DNA of 64,000 bases from Pogona vitticeps (Eukaryota; Chordata; Lepidosauria; Squamata; Agamidae), in assembly GCF_051106095.1 (NCBI RefSeq), contig NC_135786.1, positions 140,620,501-140,684,500 on the forward strand, in the 5' to 3' direction. The notes below the pieces were generated by a model. The model was not told the DNA's origin and searched no databases. It worked only from the letters and a program-made list of their open reading frames with translations. Positions 33,533 to 45,790 of this stretch are shown piece by piece. The position numbers were made by a program, and so were the translations under genes. Each line of letters begins with the position of its first letter. Within the stretch, counting starts at the first letter, position 1.

Positions 33533-33876
33533 TACAGTGGTGCCTTGACTTATGAACATCCCGATGTACGGCCATTTCGAGTTGTGACCAGCTCCGGCCG
33601 CAAAATATTGCTTTGACCTGCGGCTGGAGCTTCGAGTTGCGACAGGAAAAAGGCAGGGAAAAAGGGCAGGGGATTCAAATTTGCTAACCGTTGGTCGGCG
33701 AAGAGGCTGCTTCTTTGTAGCTCTTTCACCCCAATGGTTAGAGTGAGTGTGTCAGAGGAGGCTTTCTGCTCCTAAGTACGTTTACTTTGTTTTACAGGGT
33801 TGGTTTGGGTTTGGGGGTGGTGATGTTTTTTGTCTTTTAGTGTTTTTTTCCCCCAGCATCATCACGTTCGGGCTCT

Positions 33877-33954
<78 letters not shown>

Positions 33955-34252
33955 TGTGATGTTTTTGTGTTTTTTTCCCCCAGCCCCATGGCATTCCGCT
34001 GGGGCTGGTTGTGTTTTTTGTTTTTGTTTTGGTGTGTTTGTTTTTCGGCCCCAGCGTGTTCCTATGGGGCTTGCAGTGTTTTTTTTTTAAAAAAAATTTT
34101 AAAAAATTGGTATCCCCCCCCCCCCCCCGGCTGGAACGGATTAATGCAGTTTCAATGTATTCCTATGGGAAATGGTGCCTCAACTTACGACCATTTAAAG
34201 TTACGCCCATCTTCTGGAACGGATTATGGTTGTAAGTCGAGGCACCACTTTA
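33533..34252. mobile_element. Tigger-like MITE containing a (TG)n microsatellite
   Basis: TA-CAGTGGTGCCTTGACTTATG at the left and GTAAGTCGAGGCACCACTT-TA at the right; 720 bp. The extra length comes from the (TG)n run and from homopolymers. Confidence 0.85.
33881..33953. repeat. (TG)36 microsatellite
   Basis: An uninterrupted TG run inside the MITE; it accounts for the Cys-Val ORFs read here. Confidence 0.95.
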
Positions 34253-34709
34253 CAAGCACATAAAACACAGAGTTTCTTACACAGTGCCACTTGGAAGTGC
34301 TTCACTTCTAAATTCAAGCAGAGGCCTTATTTTACTCATAAAAGTAGGGTTTGACCCACTGGTTGTTGGCAGGGACGTCGCCTATCTAGGGTCACACTAA
34401 ACATGAATGGTAGTAATAAAACATACTTGTTTGATGCACCTCAATTAATAGCTATACATGAATGATCATTTCTGTCATTTCTCTTGAATGTTTAGCCTCA
34501 TATAACCATAAACAGGTAAGTTTTCTTATGAATATTGCAGACGTTCAAAATCATGGTTGCGATTATAAATTTAAGCAATGTGTGCCATGATCAGTGACAA
34601 AATACAGAGTGAACCAACATGGGCTATTATGGATTATGTTGGAGGTAAAGCAGAATTGTATCACTCCAGTGTAGAATATATGGGCAATTAATACATCCCA
34701 GCTCTAATG
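34253..34709. other. Intergenic, nothing recognised
   Basis: No feature recognised. Confidence 0.4.
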
Positions 34710-34872
34710 CAGTAGTTCTTCAACGTGGGTCCCCAGCTGTTTTTGGACTTGTTGTTTAGTCGTGTCTGACTCTTTGTGACTACCTCTCCCCAAATCCATA
34801 GCTAGTGGGTGCAGCTTCTGGGAATTATAACCCAAGAGTATCTAGAGGCCCATGTTTGGGAGTAATTGGACA
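34710..34872. mobile_element. hAT-like MITE interrupted by a BovB 3' end
   Basis: The outer parts AGTAGTTCTTCAACGTGGGT and TAGAGGCCCATGTTTGGGAG, with CTTCTGGGAATTATAACCC, belong to the palindromic hAT-like family. Between them (about 34747-34782) is TTGTTTAGTCGTGTCTGACT, the 3' end of BovB on the - strand. Confidence 0.65.
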
Positions 34873-35954
34873 TAGCTGACTGACTCTGCCACTGAGCAGA
34901 GTCAATACACAAATTTTGTGTATTTTCACATTCTATTGAATATCAGTGCAGTTTGCAAAGCTCCCATTAAATGGAGAGACCCTTGTACAGGAGAAATTCC
35001 TGAAGGATTGTGCCCATATCATTACATATAATAGAAAACTCTGTCAAAATCCCACCCTAGAAACCTAAACCAACCCTGTGTGTTTTAGAACAGGTAAATC
35101 CCTGCTGTAAAAGAACTGATGATGCTTGAGGCTTTGTTGTCCCTTCATAATCTTATTTCAAATATAGGAAAATGTATCAGATACCATGAGGATAATGTTG
35201 CAATGAAACCTAAGAAATGTATTTCCTTGAAATGTCGGCAGGCTCCCAAAACACACTCAACCTGTTAAATGTTTTTTGGCAGGCTCAAACAAATGTCTTT
35301 ATTTGTAACAGAACTTGCCAGTACCAATAAACCTGTGAAACGTATGAAGTCTAATGAAGAGAGTGCCTTTGTGCACGTGCAGAATGAATTTCATATTTGA
35401 GGCACAACAATATCATACATGAGATTGGTGTACAAGGGTTTCAAGGTAAAAAGGTTTGCAGCTTATGTCAGGGCTGAGTTCAATTGTACCTCAGGCCACA
35501 AATTACGAAGCACTACACCTGGGCCATGTTGAATTATAGTAATAGTGACTATTGTACAGGTCAATGGTAGAATTCTTCTCCTGCCACACTCTAAATACAC
35601 GTAGCTTTCTATTTTGTGTAGTTGTGACGAAAACTAAGCAGCACTGTCCTGTATCTAGTCACACTGTTCATCTAGTTTAATATTGGCTATTTTCATTGCC
35701 AAATGCTATCCAGGGTCTTGAGCAGAGGCCTTTCATGTCACATGGAAACTCAGTACAGTATTTTGAATGGATATCTCAAAGATAAAACTGGACCTTCTGT
35801 ATACGAATCATGTGCTTCAACACTGTACTATAGTATCTTCCTAGACAAGTCTTTCTTCTCAGATCATACACAAATGGTCATAGCAGACTGATGGCATTTT
35901 AAAAGCCACAGGAGTAGCTGCAGAGGGATAAGACAGAGCAGAATCTGTTAGTAT
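34873..35954. other. Intergenic, nothing recognised
   Basis: AT-rich, no exon recognised. Confidence 0.4.
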
Positions 35955-36165
35955 GTCTTTAGAAAGAGCCGGTGCAGTTTAGTGGATAGAGTCTTGGACT
36001 AAGAATCAGGAGATCTGCGTTCAGATCCCTACTTGGCTATGGATAATGGTAAAGCCACTTCCTGGACATCTTGCATATACTGAAAACTTTACTGTATTAT
36101 GCTTTCCATACTTCAGAAGCAACCTCATGGCACTAAACAACAGTGTGCAGAGAACACTTGCCCCA
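35955..36165 (+). mobile_element. tRNA-derived SINE
   Basis: A-box-like GTGCAGTTTAGTGGATAGAG and B-box-like GCGTTCAGATCCC at tRNA spacing near 35968-36030, then a body ending in CTCATGGCACTAAACAACA. Not a functional tRNA, as it is followed by SINE body sequence. Confidence 0.7.
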
Positions 36166-36193
36166 AGAACTAAAAATCTGCAATACATCGTAT

Positions 36194-36603
36194 TACAGTG
36201 GTGCCCCGCTTGACGACGATAATCCGTTCCAGAAAAATCGCTGTTAAGCAAAATCGTTGTCAAGCGAAAAAAATCCCCATTGGAATGCACTATGTTCCAA
36301 TGTGGGAAATACCTCATCATCCAGCGAAGATTGCCCATAGAGAACCGCCAATCAGCTGTTCTAATTTGCTGTAATGCGAAGCTTCCGTCCGGAAAGCAGC
36401 CATTTTGAGAAGGGAGGGAAGCCATTTTACGGAGCAGGAAAAAACATTGTTTTGCAAACAAACGGTTCACGAAGCAGGCTCCTAATCAACATAAAGCGGA
36501 TTTCCCCCATTGGAACCATCATTTTGCAATAGCGATTGCAAAATGTCATCGTCAAGCGATTTTGACGTCATGCGGGGTAAGCATCTAGCGGGGTACCACT
36601 GTA
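36194..36603. mobile_element. Tigger-like MITE
   Basis: TA-CAGTGGTGCCCCGCTTGACG at the left and CATCTAGCGGGGTACCACTG-TA at the right; 410 bp. Confidence 0.85.
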
Positions 36604-38500
36604 TTTCAAAATATCTGTTGAGATTATCAACATTTTATTGTTTCAGAATAAATTATTATAATGAAAATAGCAATTAAAACAAATAGAATAGAGTGTTTCA
36701 TTCTCTTGTTGCGTAGAATTATGTTGATGTGTTCATTTGCTGTTCTTCCTTTGATGTTTTTCTCTTTTATTTCCCTGACTTTTCTTCACTATATTTTATC
36801 TTTTCTCTCTTGCTGCTTTACTCTTAGCTTTCTCATCACCTTACCCTGCTAGCCTTCATCAGAGCACACAAGCATATCAAATGCGAGTCAGTTTGCAAAG
36901 AACCACAGGAACTGTAATTGAGTGCAAGGCTACGAGCAACTCCTTTGATGGAGAGCAATCCTGTGGATAATTACTTAGAACAAAAATAGGTCACACTGTC
37001 TTCAGTGGAGCTTTACTCCCTTGCAAGTATGTTTAGGATTGTATTGTTGAGGACTTTAGCCCCTTTATACCATGACATCCAGTCACTGGTTATGTCAGTA
37101 GTTAAACCAACCTTGAGGATAAGTACAGATTTCCCGCTCCAGAAAAATATATATATAAAACAGCCACTTTGCATCTACATACGACTCTCGTTCGTGTAAG
37201 TTACTTGCCCAGATTTTAGATGCATTTTGCTATAGTTATAAATCCAGTAATTACTGTACATTCTCACAGCTTACCTTTAGAAGGTATGTAACACTAGTTC
37301 TAGTTACAGTGTGAAAACCTGGATGTGTGTGTGTGTGTGTATATTAAAAAAACTTGTTTATCGGTTTTTAAAATCCAACAATATTTTGGTCTGATGAAAG
37401 ATAACTGATTTAGTAGCTTTCTCAGTTTTAAGTGCAGATAACAGCAGCCTGCAAGGCTTTCCTTCTCTCCTGAAGGGCAGGAGAGATAGCGAACAGAACT
37501 CTATCGGAATTTCCAAGGGGGGGGGGGGAACTGAAAGAACCATCAGGCAAATGAGTGACAGACATTGGATAAGCAAAGTACAGAATTCTAAATATACATC
37601 ACTCAAATGCATGATGAATGGAACAGATCAGAGGAATTTAAAACTGTAATCTTATTAAGCAGCTGTGCTGTGCTTGCAAATGCTACCTTGCAACCAAACA
37701 AAGCCTTTTGATTCTGGGCTGTTTCTTATGATAAAGGTTCTGTACGTTGCCAACTGCTATATTGTTTTGGTCAAAGAAATGCCGTCAGGCCGAAAGAACC
37801 AGTGCTGGCTTTTCTACCTGCCTCCCAGGACCCTACTCTCAATCTAAGGGAAGTTTGTAACTTCAAGCCTGAAAATATTTTGTTTCCAAGAAAACACCAA
37901 GTAGCTCAGGATTATCATCAAACACATTTTGAATTTTTAAAAAATCCTTTATTTACATGTCCGGGTATAACTATCTAACTGTAATTAGTTGCAACAGCAT
38001 TATTATATAGGTCCCCCCACCCCCAAGTTCCTTTCCGCCAGATCTATGGGTTCCTGAAAAGGTATGAGTCATGAGAATACCTAGCACTCCTGGTATGTTC
38101 AGCCGCTGGAGCAACTCCATCCATGCTTAATGTAATCTTTCCCTGATTGTTCACGCTCACCGCTCAGGATGTATGGAAACATCTGACAATAAGCCGGAGG
38201 AAACGGGAGATGGCTTATTGTGGAATGTTATCTAAACCATAAATGTAAGCAAACTACTGAACTGAGGCGGGGGGGGGGAGAGAAATGAAAGAAAAAGCCC
38301 AGAAGGAGGTAAGGAAGTTGAAGACGTTCAAGGAATGCGCATTACTCACCTGTCAGTGGCAATTTTCTGCGCTGGTGCATGAAAGCCGGCATGGGCAGCT
38401 GCATGTAAATCGCTTGGCAAATGTGTCCCTGATGTCAACATGCTAAGCTGGAGCCTCAATCTTCTGGTGATCGGATTAGGAGTCACTTGCCAGGAGTTTT
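36604..38500. other. Intergenic upstream of ANKRD33B, nothing recognised
   Basis: No exon or clear transposon recognised; a short (TG)n near 37323-37340 and a G11 run near 37518. Confidence 0.4.
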
Positions 38501-38666
38501 CTAAATGTGTCAGTTGCTCTGCCGCCTCCTTCCAGCCTTTCCCGAACCCTGTTTGGAATATAGGACTGGTCGCTGCCTGTATTGTTTTAGGGCGGCGGTT
38601 GGCGGTTGTTGCGCGCCCCCCCCGGCTTTTCTTTTGCTGCCCTCGGCGTTAGGGGGATCGCCAAGC

Positions 38667-38703
<37 letters not shown>

Positions 38704-40280
38704 CTTCTCGAAGGCCGGCGACAGCATGGCTCATCGTCACAAATGTTTTGTTCCAAAGCTCAGCTCCTCCGTTTCCTTCGGCTGAGCTGCAGGCGATGCT
38801 GTCCAATTTTTTGGGTCGCTTTGGCAGGATTTTTAAATCCGGCCGCTTCCCGCTTGGCGCCTCGGCATCGCGGTAGAAACCCAAGGACAGCGCCTTCTAT
38901 TTCTGGCGGGAAAAGCACGCGATCCATCCTCACGAACGCGACCACTCTGGAAACCGGATAGCGCGGGTGTTTTTTTTTTTTAATCGGGAAGAGACGCTTC
39001 TTCTGCCTCGCCCCGCTCCGCTCCGGAGAAAGAGAAGGTGCCGCAGCAGCAGTTGATCCACAAGTGGCTTGCTTGAGGCCAGAAGCTAACCTGGGTTTCC
39101 CCTTTGAGGGAAAACACGTCCGAACGTGTTAAAAAGCGGCGGCGAAAGGGGGGGGGGAAGAGAAAGTTATATTTTTCATTCCTGCCCCCGTCAGAGTTAT
39201 CTTCTTATTCGGAAGGTTGGAAGTTAAGAGGAAAGGAGGTGCTGCGAGGGCCACGCATTTATCTGGGCGCCCCTGACCGAAACTGCCTTTTTCTCCCGAA
39301 TATTGGGAAGTTTTGGAGTCATCAACGTTAGCCGGACTTTGGGATCCAAACAGCAGCCAGGGCAGAGCGGTTCATTCAAAAGAAGCCGAGGTTGGGACGG
39401 ATGGGACGGTGAAGAAGGAACAGCCAGCCTCTTGGCCTCGAAGTTCACACCCAGGCGGATAAAAAGAGCGCCCGCGGCGGAGAGGGTGCGCGTCTTCCCC
39501 GTGCGTGTCCTCCGGAGGATTTCCTCGTTCCTGCAGACCTGATTTGACTTCTTGAGTGTCTGTGGGGCCGGGAGCCCTTCCCTCTTTGTCAACGTGAAGG
39601 GGGGACTGTGTGGGGGCGCCAGTGCCCCCTTTTCCTCTCTAGCGGGATGCTGCCTTTTGCGTTTGGGTCGATGGAGGAAAGTGTCCCGTGCGCACCCGGG
39701 GGGCCCGCCTCCTTTTTCCCTTCCGAACTTTAATGCCTAGGCTGGTCATGGCCGGGCGAGTCCCACCCTCTCGGTCTTTTTCTCCTTTAGATCTCAGCGG
39801 GATCGTGGGGATGCCGATATGTTGAAATCCCACGTCAATATGTTGACACCCTTGGGGGCACCTTTCCACCTTCTCCAGAGCTTACCCGGCGTGGCTTTCT
39901 TGTAAATGTTCACAAGCCCGCCTCTGATTTAGAGTTCACCGGCGTGTATGGGGCTGGGCGGATTTGGGACTGCAGCCACTTTGTCCACGGTTGGATTTTC
40001 CGTGACTAGGTGTGTGTGTGGGGGGGGGGGGTCGGGCAGGGCCCCCGTTTCTCTCTCAGTTCAGGGGGACGCCAGGGTGATCTATGTCGCGGGTGCCCCC
40101 TCCCTCTTCGCTCCCAGGGATTTTCGCGGAGGGGGCCCTTCGGTACGCGCATGTACCCGTGCGGGAGGAGCGGTGCCCCAGGGGTGCCCATCTGCACCCT
40201 GAGGTGAAAGCCCCCGACACTCCGGGCCAGGAAGAAGCGAGTACCCAGCGCGCCGCCTTCCCCTCGGAAGGGAGGCCACG
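38500..40280 (+). promoter_or_regulatory. ANKRD33B: CpG-rich promoter and 5' UTR region of ANKRD33B
   Basis: Base composition changes to GC- and CpG-rich from about 38.5 kb and stays so through exon 1. I could not fix the transcription start. A (TG)16 microsatellite lies at 38670-38701. Confidence 0.55.
38670..38701. repeat. (TG)16 microsatellite
   Basis: Uninterrupted TG run in the ANKRD33B promoter region. Confidence 0.95.
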
Positions 40281-40739
40281 ATGGTGCTTCTGTCCGGTGA
40301 CGGGAAGGACGTCGGGGAAAGCCGGAGTCCCGCCTCAGGGAGGCAGCTGCTGGCCCTCCCCGCGGTCCGTGAAGGGCAAGCCGAGGGACCCGGAGGGGCG
40401 GGAGCAGAGGGGAATGCCTCCGCCGCCGCCGCCCTTAGCCCAGCCGGCGGCGGCGGCGGCGCGGAGGGCGAAGTAGGAGGAGAGGACGAGTACGAAGAGT
40501 ACGAGGACTTCTCGTACCTCCCGGACACGCGGAGCATCGCTTCAGACGACTCTTTCTACCCGCCGCGGGCCGACGACGACGAAGACGACTGGTCGCTGGG
40601 CGAGTCGGACCCCTCGGACAGCCCCGAGCCGGTCTCGCTCTTCAAAGCTTGCTGCACCAACAACGTCCTCGCCTTGCGGGCGCTCCTCCGCCAAGGGCCC
40701 GAAGAGGAGGACGTGAGGGAGACCGACCGCAACAAGCGG
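40281..40739 (+). CDS. ANKRD33B: ANKRD33B coding exon 1
   Basis: ANKRD33B is an ankyrin-repeat-domain protein of poorly defined function, related to the photoreceptor/pineal protein ANKRD33. The exon starts MVLLSGDG (human MVLLAGTG), runs through a low-complexity Gly/Ala and acidic stretch, then gives [20 protein letters not shown] at about residues 72-92, which matches human [20 protein letters not shown]. It ends with the start of the ankyrin region, [20 protein letters not shown], then [12 protein letters not shown]. Donor CGG|GTGAGG, phase 0, 153 codons. The next expected residues, [10 protein letters not shown], begin exon 2 at 63457, in frame. Confidence 0.95.
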
Positions 40740-40881
40740 GTGAGGAAGCAGCCCTTCACACATCAGGCACGGGGCACAGGCACACGCCAGGGCGGGGCAA
40801 GGCAAGCCAAGGGGGGGGGCAGCGTGAGGGGAATTGAGCAAACTCCGTCGCCCCTCCCGCCATTCATGGCTTAACCTGCAA

Positions 40882-41262
40882 CTTGTGGATCCTCGACTTA
40901 CAGAATTAATCCATATTGGAAGGGTGGCTGCAGATCGAAAAGTCTGTAGGTCGAGGGTCCATTTCCCATAGGAATGCATTGAAAACCATTTGATCCGTTC
41001 CAGCCAAAGGAAAAAAAATCCTGGGCTTCCAAAGCTGCACCCACTGCCCTCTTGTCTCCTGTCCCCGCTGGACGGGAGGCAGAGGACAGCGGGGATGGGA
41101 GGCAGAGGGCAGCGGGGGAGGCTTTGCGTTTCCCGCCCTTTCCCCCTGCCTTTCATAGGTCGAAGCTCCAGCCCCAAGTGGAACCAAAATTTTGTGGCCG
41201 GAGCTTTACATACCTCGAAATTTTCATAAGTACGGACCTTTGTAAGTTGAGAGTCCACAGTA
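40882..41262. mobile_element. Tigger-like MITE
   Basis: ACTTGTGGATCCTCGACTTA at the left and AAGTTGAGAGTCCACAG-TA at the right are degenerate versions of the family termini, with the same interior. It lies 140 bp inside ANKRD33B intron 1. Confidence 0.75.
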
Positions 41263-43639
41263 TATATTACCACCCTTTGACAAATATGGTCAGGGCTTCT
41301 TACAGACAAATGTGAACAAAGTGCAATACAAACACAAAACTACAATAGCTGAAAACCGCAAAGCCATTAAAAATGTACCATAAAAAGGTTTCTTCTAGCA
41401 GAGACAGTATAAAACAGCTGGTCAGAATCCAAAACACCCAGTAAAGCATAAGAACCCAAGGTTTATTTCCAACAAACATTTATTACCATACCAAGAATCC
41501 TATTAATGCATCACAGGTTATTATGATGGTATAATTGCTGCTGTGTATCGTCCATATATGAACAGCATTCCAAGGTGGTAATCCATTTCATAAAATGTTG
41601 TTCAGGTGGGTTGGACCAATTATAAAATGCCCAGAAAAGTCTCTGTTTTCCTTTCTGTGATCGAGAGTGACCTGCATGACAAACATCTAGCTAATGCTCT
41701 GGAAAAATGTCTGTTCAGCAATTAAGTTTCCCAGTAATAACAGTTCTTCCAGGAGAATGCATGAAATGAACCTTAACTCTCAAGCCTTTCCCACAGATAA
41801 TTTCTGCACAAAGTTGGTAAGATGTAACCATCTCCAAATGACACTAAACATCAAAAAGTGCAAATTGAGCTATAGGTAGTGAACATCTGTGGGAGATTTC
41901 ATTCCTTTGAGAGGTTTTAAATATCTGCCTCTAACTGTGAATACAGAAGGATAAATTTGTTAAAAGGTATATAAACTTCTCCCTTCAACAAGCCAGACAC
42001 CCCATGCAGCTCAAAATTCTTGTGTAACTGTAACTACAAAGTGTAAATAGCTGATTAACAGGCAGATACATACAGAAGAGTTCTCTCTATTGGGGTTCTC
42101 TTCCATAGCATTGACAATCCTTCCCATACATTACCGTGTGTAATGAGCCTTAAAGGTCCTTTTGGCCCCTTGATCTAGAGGCTTAATTAGAAATGTTGTG
42201 TTTGGGGGAAGTGGATCACTTCGATAACTTCAGTGTTGAACATGCAATTCTGGGTGGCCAGGGGCTTAGTATTTATTGAATATTTCTTTCCTAAATATTT
42301 CATTATTGGAATATTTATTCATTTTTTGAAAAAACAAACAAACAAGTATAACCAAAACTGTGCTGCTCAAGCCCGTGCAATTCAAGGGAGAAATATAGTA
42401 TGTGTTACATATCAAGTGAAAAAAAAATTAGGACCAAAACATGGCATCTTAAAGGCTAACTGCTATATTTTTATGTGAATTTTTGTGGACAAGCCCATTT
42501 CCTCAGACATAAGAGGAAGGTATGTGTTACTGTATGTGTTACAGTATCCCTGCCTCTTATTTTTATATAGTTTGATCACATATTATATTGATGAAGGAAA
42601 AGAAAGCACCAACAATATGACATCCAAGCCATTCCTATACTGTTCTGTTAAAATGTTACTTAAAACAACCATCAATACCAATGCGGTTCTGCACATAACT
42701 CAAATTACCATTTATACTTCAGGCCTTATTCTGGTGTAATAGACAACTGTAACAACTCTGATAAAAGTGACAAATACCTGTAACAGATAACGGTAATTAT
42801 ATGACGGATAACCTATCATTACTTCTTGTCATCTTTATGTGGGGCTCTGTTCATGCAGAAATCCCATCTCATATGCCTCGCAGTATTTTCTAATGCAAGT
42901 TATGATACACTTTCTTTTATTTTAAATCTTAAAAACTACAAACAGTTCCTTGCCACTCTTAATTTCATCCATTTATTTTTCTTTGAAATGTTCTAAATAA
43001 ATCTGACCAGTTCTCTCATGCCCCCAAATAAAAGTAGTGTATATTTCTTTCATTCTTTACGTTTTAAGTTACTTTCTAAAAATGCAAGAACTTGTAGCTT
43101 TAAAAAGCAGATTTAAAAACCAAAGTCAGAGAATGCATCTCTTAATATTAAAACTGTTAAACGTAAAAAAAGTAAAAGAAAATAATGGTATTAGACTATA
43201 AGGATATTAAGAACACACACAGAAAATTACCCTAAGTGCTCATAAAGCCAGGCCAGCCTTGTGTTAGTTCATGGAGGGAAATCCATGATGATGGTTGATC
43301 TTTGATGTCCGGTGTCCAAAGCAGCATGGAGTTCTGATGATGAATTGAATGAATGAAGTGTATCTTATATTTATACTTCTTACCTATTGTTTTCCTTTCT
43401 TCCTAACTATGAACAAAACTTATCACCAGGTCTTGAATGTCCAAATGCTTAAAAATCCAGGAATAATTTTTCAATAGGAAGTTGTATTGTTGTATATAGT
43501 ATAACTCTAATGGTCCGTAATCTACAATCCAGCAAGCTGCCATTATACTGATAACAATTTTTGTTTTGACTAAGAGTTTTTGCAGACTCTGTGCAAACGT
43601 AGTCCTGTAGTATCAGATATGTGAAAATCCAGAATCCTT
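41263..43639. other. ANKRD33B intron 1, nothing recognised
   Basis: AT-rich intron; no exon or classified repeat seen. Confidence 0.45.
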
Positions 43640-44860
43640 TGTTGTTTAGTTAAGTCGTGTCTGACTCTTCCTAACCCTATGGACCAGAGCACACCAAGCC
43701 CTCCTGTTTTCCACTGCCTCCCAGAGTTGGGTCAAATTCATGTTGGTAGTTTCAATGACACTGTCCAACCATCTCATCCTCTGTTGTCCCCATCTCCTCT
43801 TGCCTTCACACTTTCCCAACATCAGGGTCTTTTCCAGGAAGTCTTCTATTCTCATGAGATGGCCAAAGTATTGGAGCCTCAGCTTCAGGATCTGTCCTTC
43901 TACTGAACACTCAGGGTTGATTTCCTTCAAAATGAATAGGTTTGTTCTCCTTGCAACTCTCAAGAGCCTCCTCCAGCACCACAATTCAAAAGCATCAATT
44001 CTTCGGCGGTCAGCTTTCTTTATGGTCCAGCTCTCACTTCGATGCATCACTACAGGAAAAACCATAGCTTTGACTATTCGGCCTTTGGTTGGCAAGGTGA
44101 TGTCTCTGCTTTATAAGATGCTGTCGAGATTTGTCATCACTTTCCTTGGAAGAACCAGCCGTATTCTAATTTTGTGGCTGCTGTCACCATCTGCGGTGAT
44201 CATGGAGCCCAGGAAAGTAAAATCTGTCACTGCCTCCATATCTTCCCCTTCAATTTGCCAGGAAGTGATGGGGCCAGTGGCCATGATCTTAGTTTTTTTT
44301 AATGTTCAGCTTCAGACCTTTTGTGTGTGTATGTGCTCTCCTCTTTCACCCTCATTAAGAGGTTCTTTAATTCTCCTCACTTTCTGCCATCAGAGTGGTA
44401 TCATCTGCATATCGGAGGTTGTTGATATTTCTTCCGGCAATCTTAATTCCGGCTTGGGATTCATCCAGTTCTGCCTTTCGCATAATATATTCTGCATATA
44501 AGTTAATAAGCCGGGGGACAATATACTGCCTTGTTGTACTCCTTTCCCAATTTTGAACCAATCAATTGTTCCATATCCAGTTCTAACTGTTGCTTCTTGT
44601 CCCACATATAGATTTCTCAGGAGATAGGTAAGGTGGTAAGGCACTCCCATTTGTTTAAGAACTTGCCATAGTTTGCTGTGGTCCACACAGTCAAAGGCAA
44701 ATATTTTGTGTAGTCAATGAAGCAGAAGTAGATGTTTTTCTGGGACTTTCTGGCTTTCTCTATAATCCAGCGCATGTTAGCAATTTGGTCTCTAGTTCCT
44801 CTGCCCCTTTGAAATCCAAGGTATGTGAGAGATTTAAGGGTGCTTTTTCCAGTGCCAACC
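43640..44860 (-). mobile_element. BovB (RTE-clade) LINE, 5'-truncated
   Basis: On the - strand: the LTYLLRNLYVGQEATVRTGY segment, RYADDTTLMAES (YADD box, about 44380-44415), AFELWCWRRLLRVARR and the 3' terminus TCGTGTCTGAC near 43655. The C-terminal frame 44095-43646 is open for 149 codons; the rest is frameshifted. Longer than the copy at 1570-2530. Confidence 0.9.
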
Positions 44861-44865
44861 CCCCT

Positions 44866-44950
44866 AATGGGTTTCCGTGGCTGAGTGGGGATTTGAACTC
44901 AGCAATCATGAATTCTAGTCTGCTGAACCACACTGCATCTCAAAAGCAGT
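44866..44950 (-). repeat. tRNA-like SINE fragment
   Basis: On the - strand, GAGTTCAAATCCCCACTCAGCC resembles a B box plus downstream tRNA sequence. It adjoins the BovB copy. Confidence 0.4.
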
Positions 44951-45545
44951 CTAGTATTTCTTAGTTATAAGTAGTTCTTAAACAGTCTAATATTACTGGT
45001 CTGAAGCCAATCCTCTGTGAGCTATGTCCCTTCTCTTCCTCTTCCACTTAACTACCTGTGTAGTTATACCTTTTCTATGAGGCACCCCCCCAAAAAATTT
45101 CCTGGAACTTTGACTTGTGCAATGGCAGTGTCCTTACTGCCTGTACTAAGGAGGGACTCTGGAATTCTGGGGTGCTGAGATGCAGTTGTTGCAGGATGAA
45201 AAGTTCTAGAAAGGATGGTGGAAAGAAAAGGAGGGCTAACAGATAGGTTGATAGTCTTGCACTCTGCTGCTATAAAACTGAGAGAGAGAAAATCCAAGCA
45301 AAGGCTCATGGTAAAGATGTTATTGTATGTACTAATTTACATGCATAGACATTGCAAATATTGCATATAATATTGCATATTGAACACACATGTAGGTATC
45401 TTTTCATGTGTTATTTATCTGGAGGCTTGATTGGCACTGACACTGGCATAATTTTGGTGCCTGGTCAAGATGTACTTATTTATTAGAACTTTTGGAGTTT
45501 GAGGATTGTGGTTTTCGCAAGTTTTAATGCTATGTTTTTAATGTT
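44951..45545. other. ANKRD33B intron 1, nothing recognised
   Basis: No exon or repeat recognised. Confidence 0.4.
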
Positions 45546-45790
45546 TGAGTATTTTATTTTATTTATCATTTATTTGTTTAAACTTATATCCCCCCTTTAG
45601 TGGAAAAGCCACTAAAGGGGGGTGGATGGCTTCCAGAAAATAACAAAAATATACAGCATTTTTTTAAAAAAATGAACATATAAAAACAAAAACCCCTTCA
45701 TGGGCCAGCATAAACTTACTACAACATTAATATTACAAAGGGTTGAGGTTTGTAAAGGCATGGGTAAAAAGCCAGGTTTTAACTTGCTTT
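45546..45790 (-). repeat. L2/CR1-type 3' tail containing a 14-bp perfect hairpin
   Basis: A 3' tail of the family on the - strand. Positions 45590-45603 and 45609-45622 are perfect inverted repeats (CCCCCCTTTAGTGG) around a 5-nt loop. Confidence 0.6.

Noticed and set aside
35965-36040. A tRNA gene suggested by A- and B-box-like sequences (also at 6412, 23740 and 51740).
   Set aside because: Each is followed by SINE body and tail rather than a tRNA acceptor stem; they are SINE heads.
40542-41309. A 255-codon - strand frame opposite ANKRD33B exon 1.
   Set aside because: Antisense shadow of a GC-rich exon continuing into a MITE; no family resemblance.
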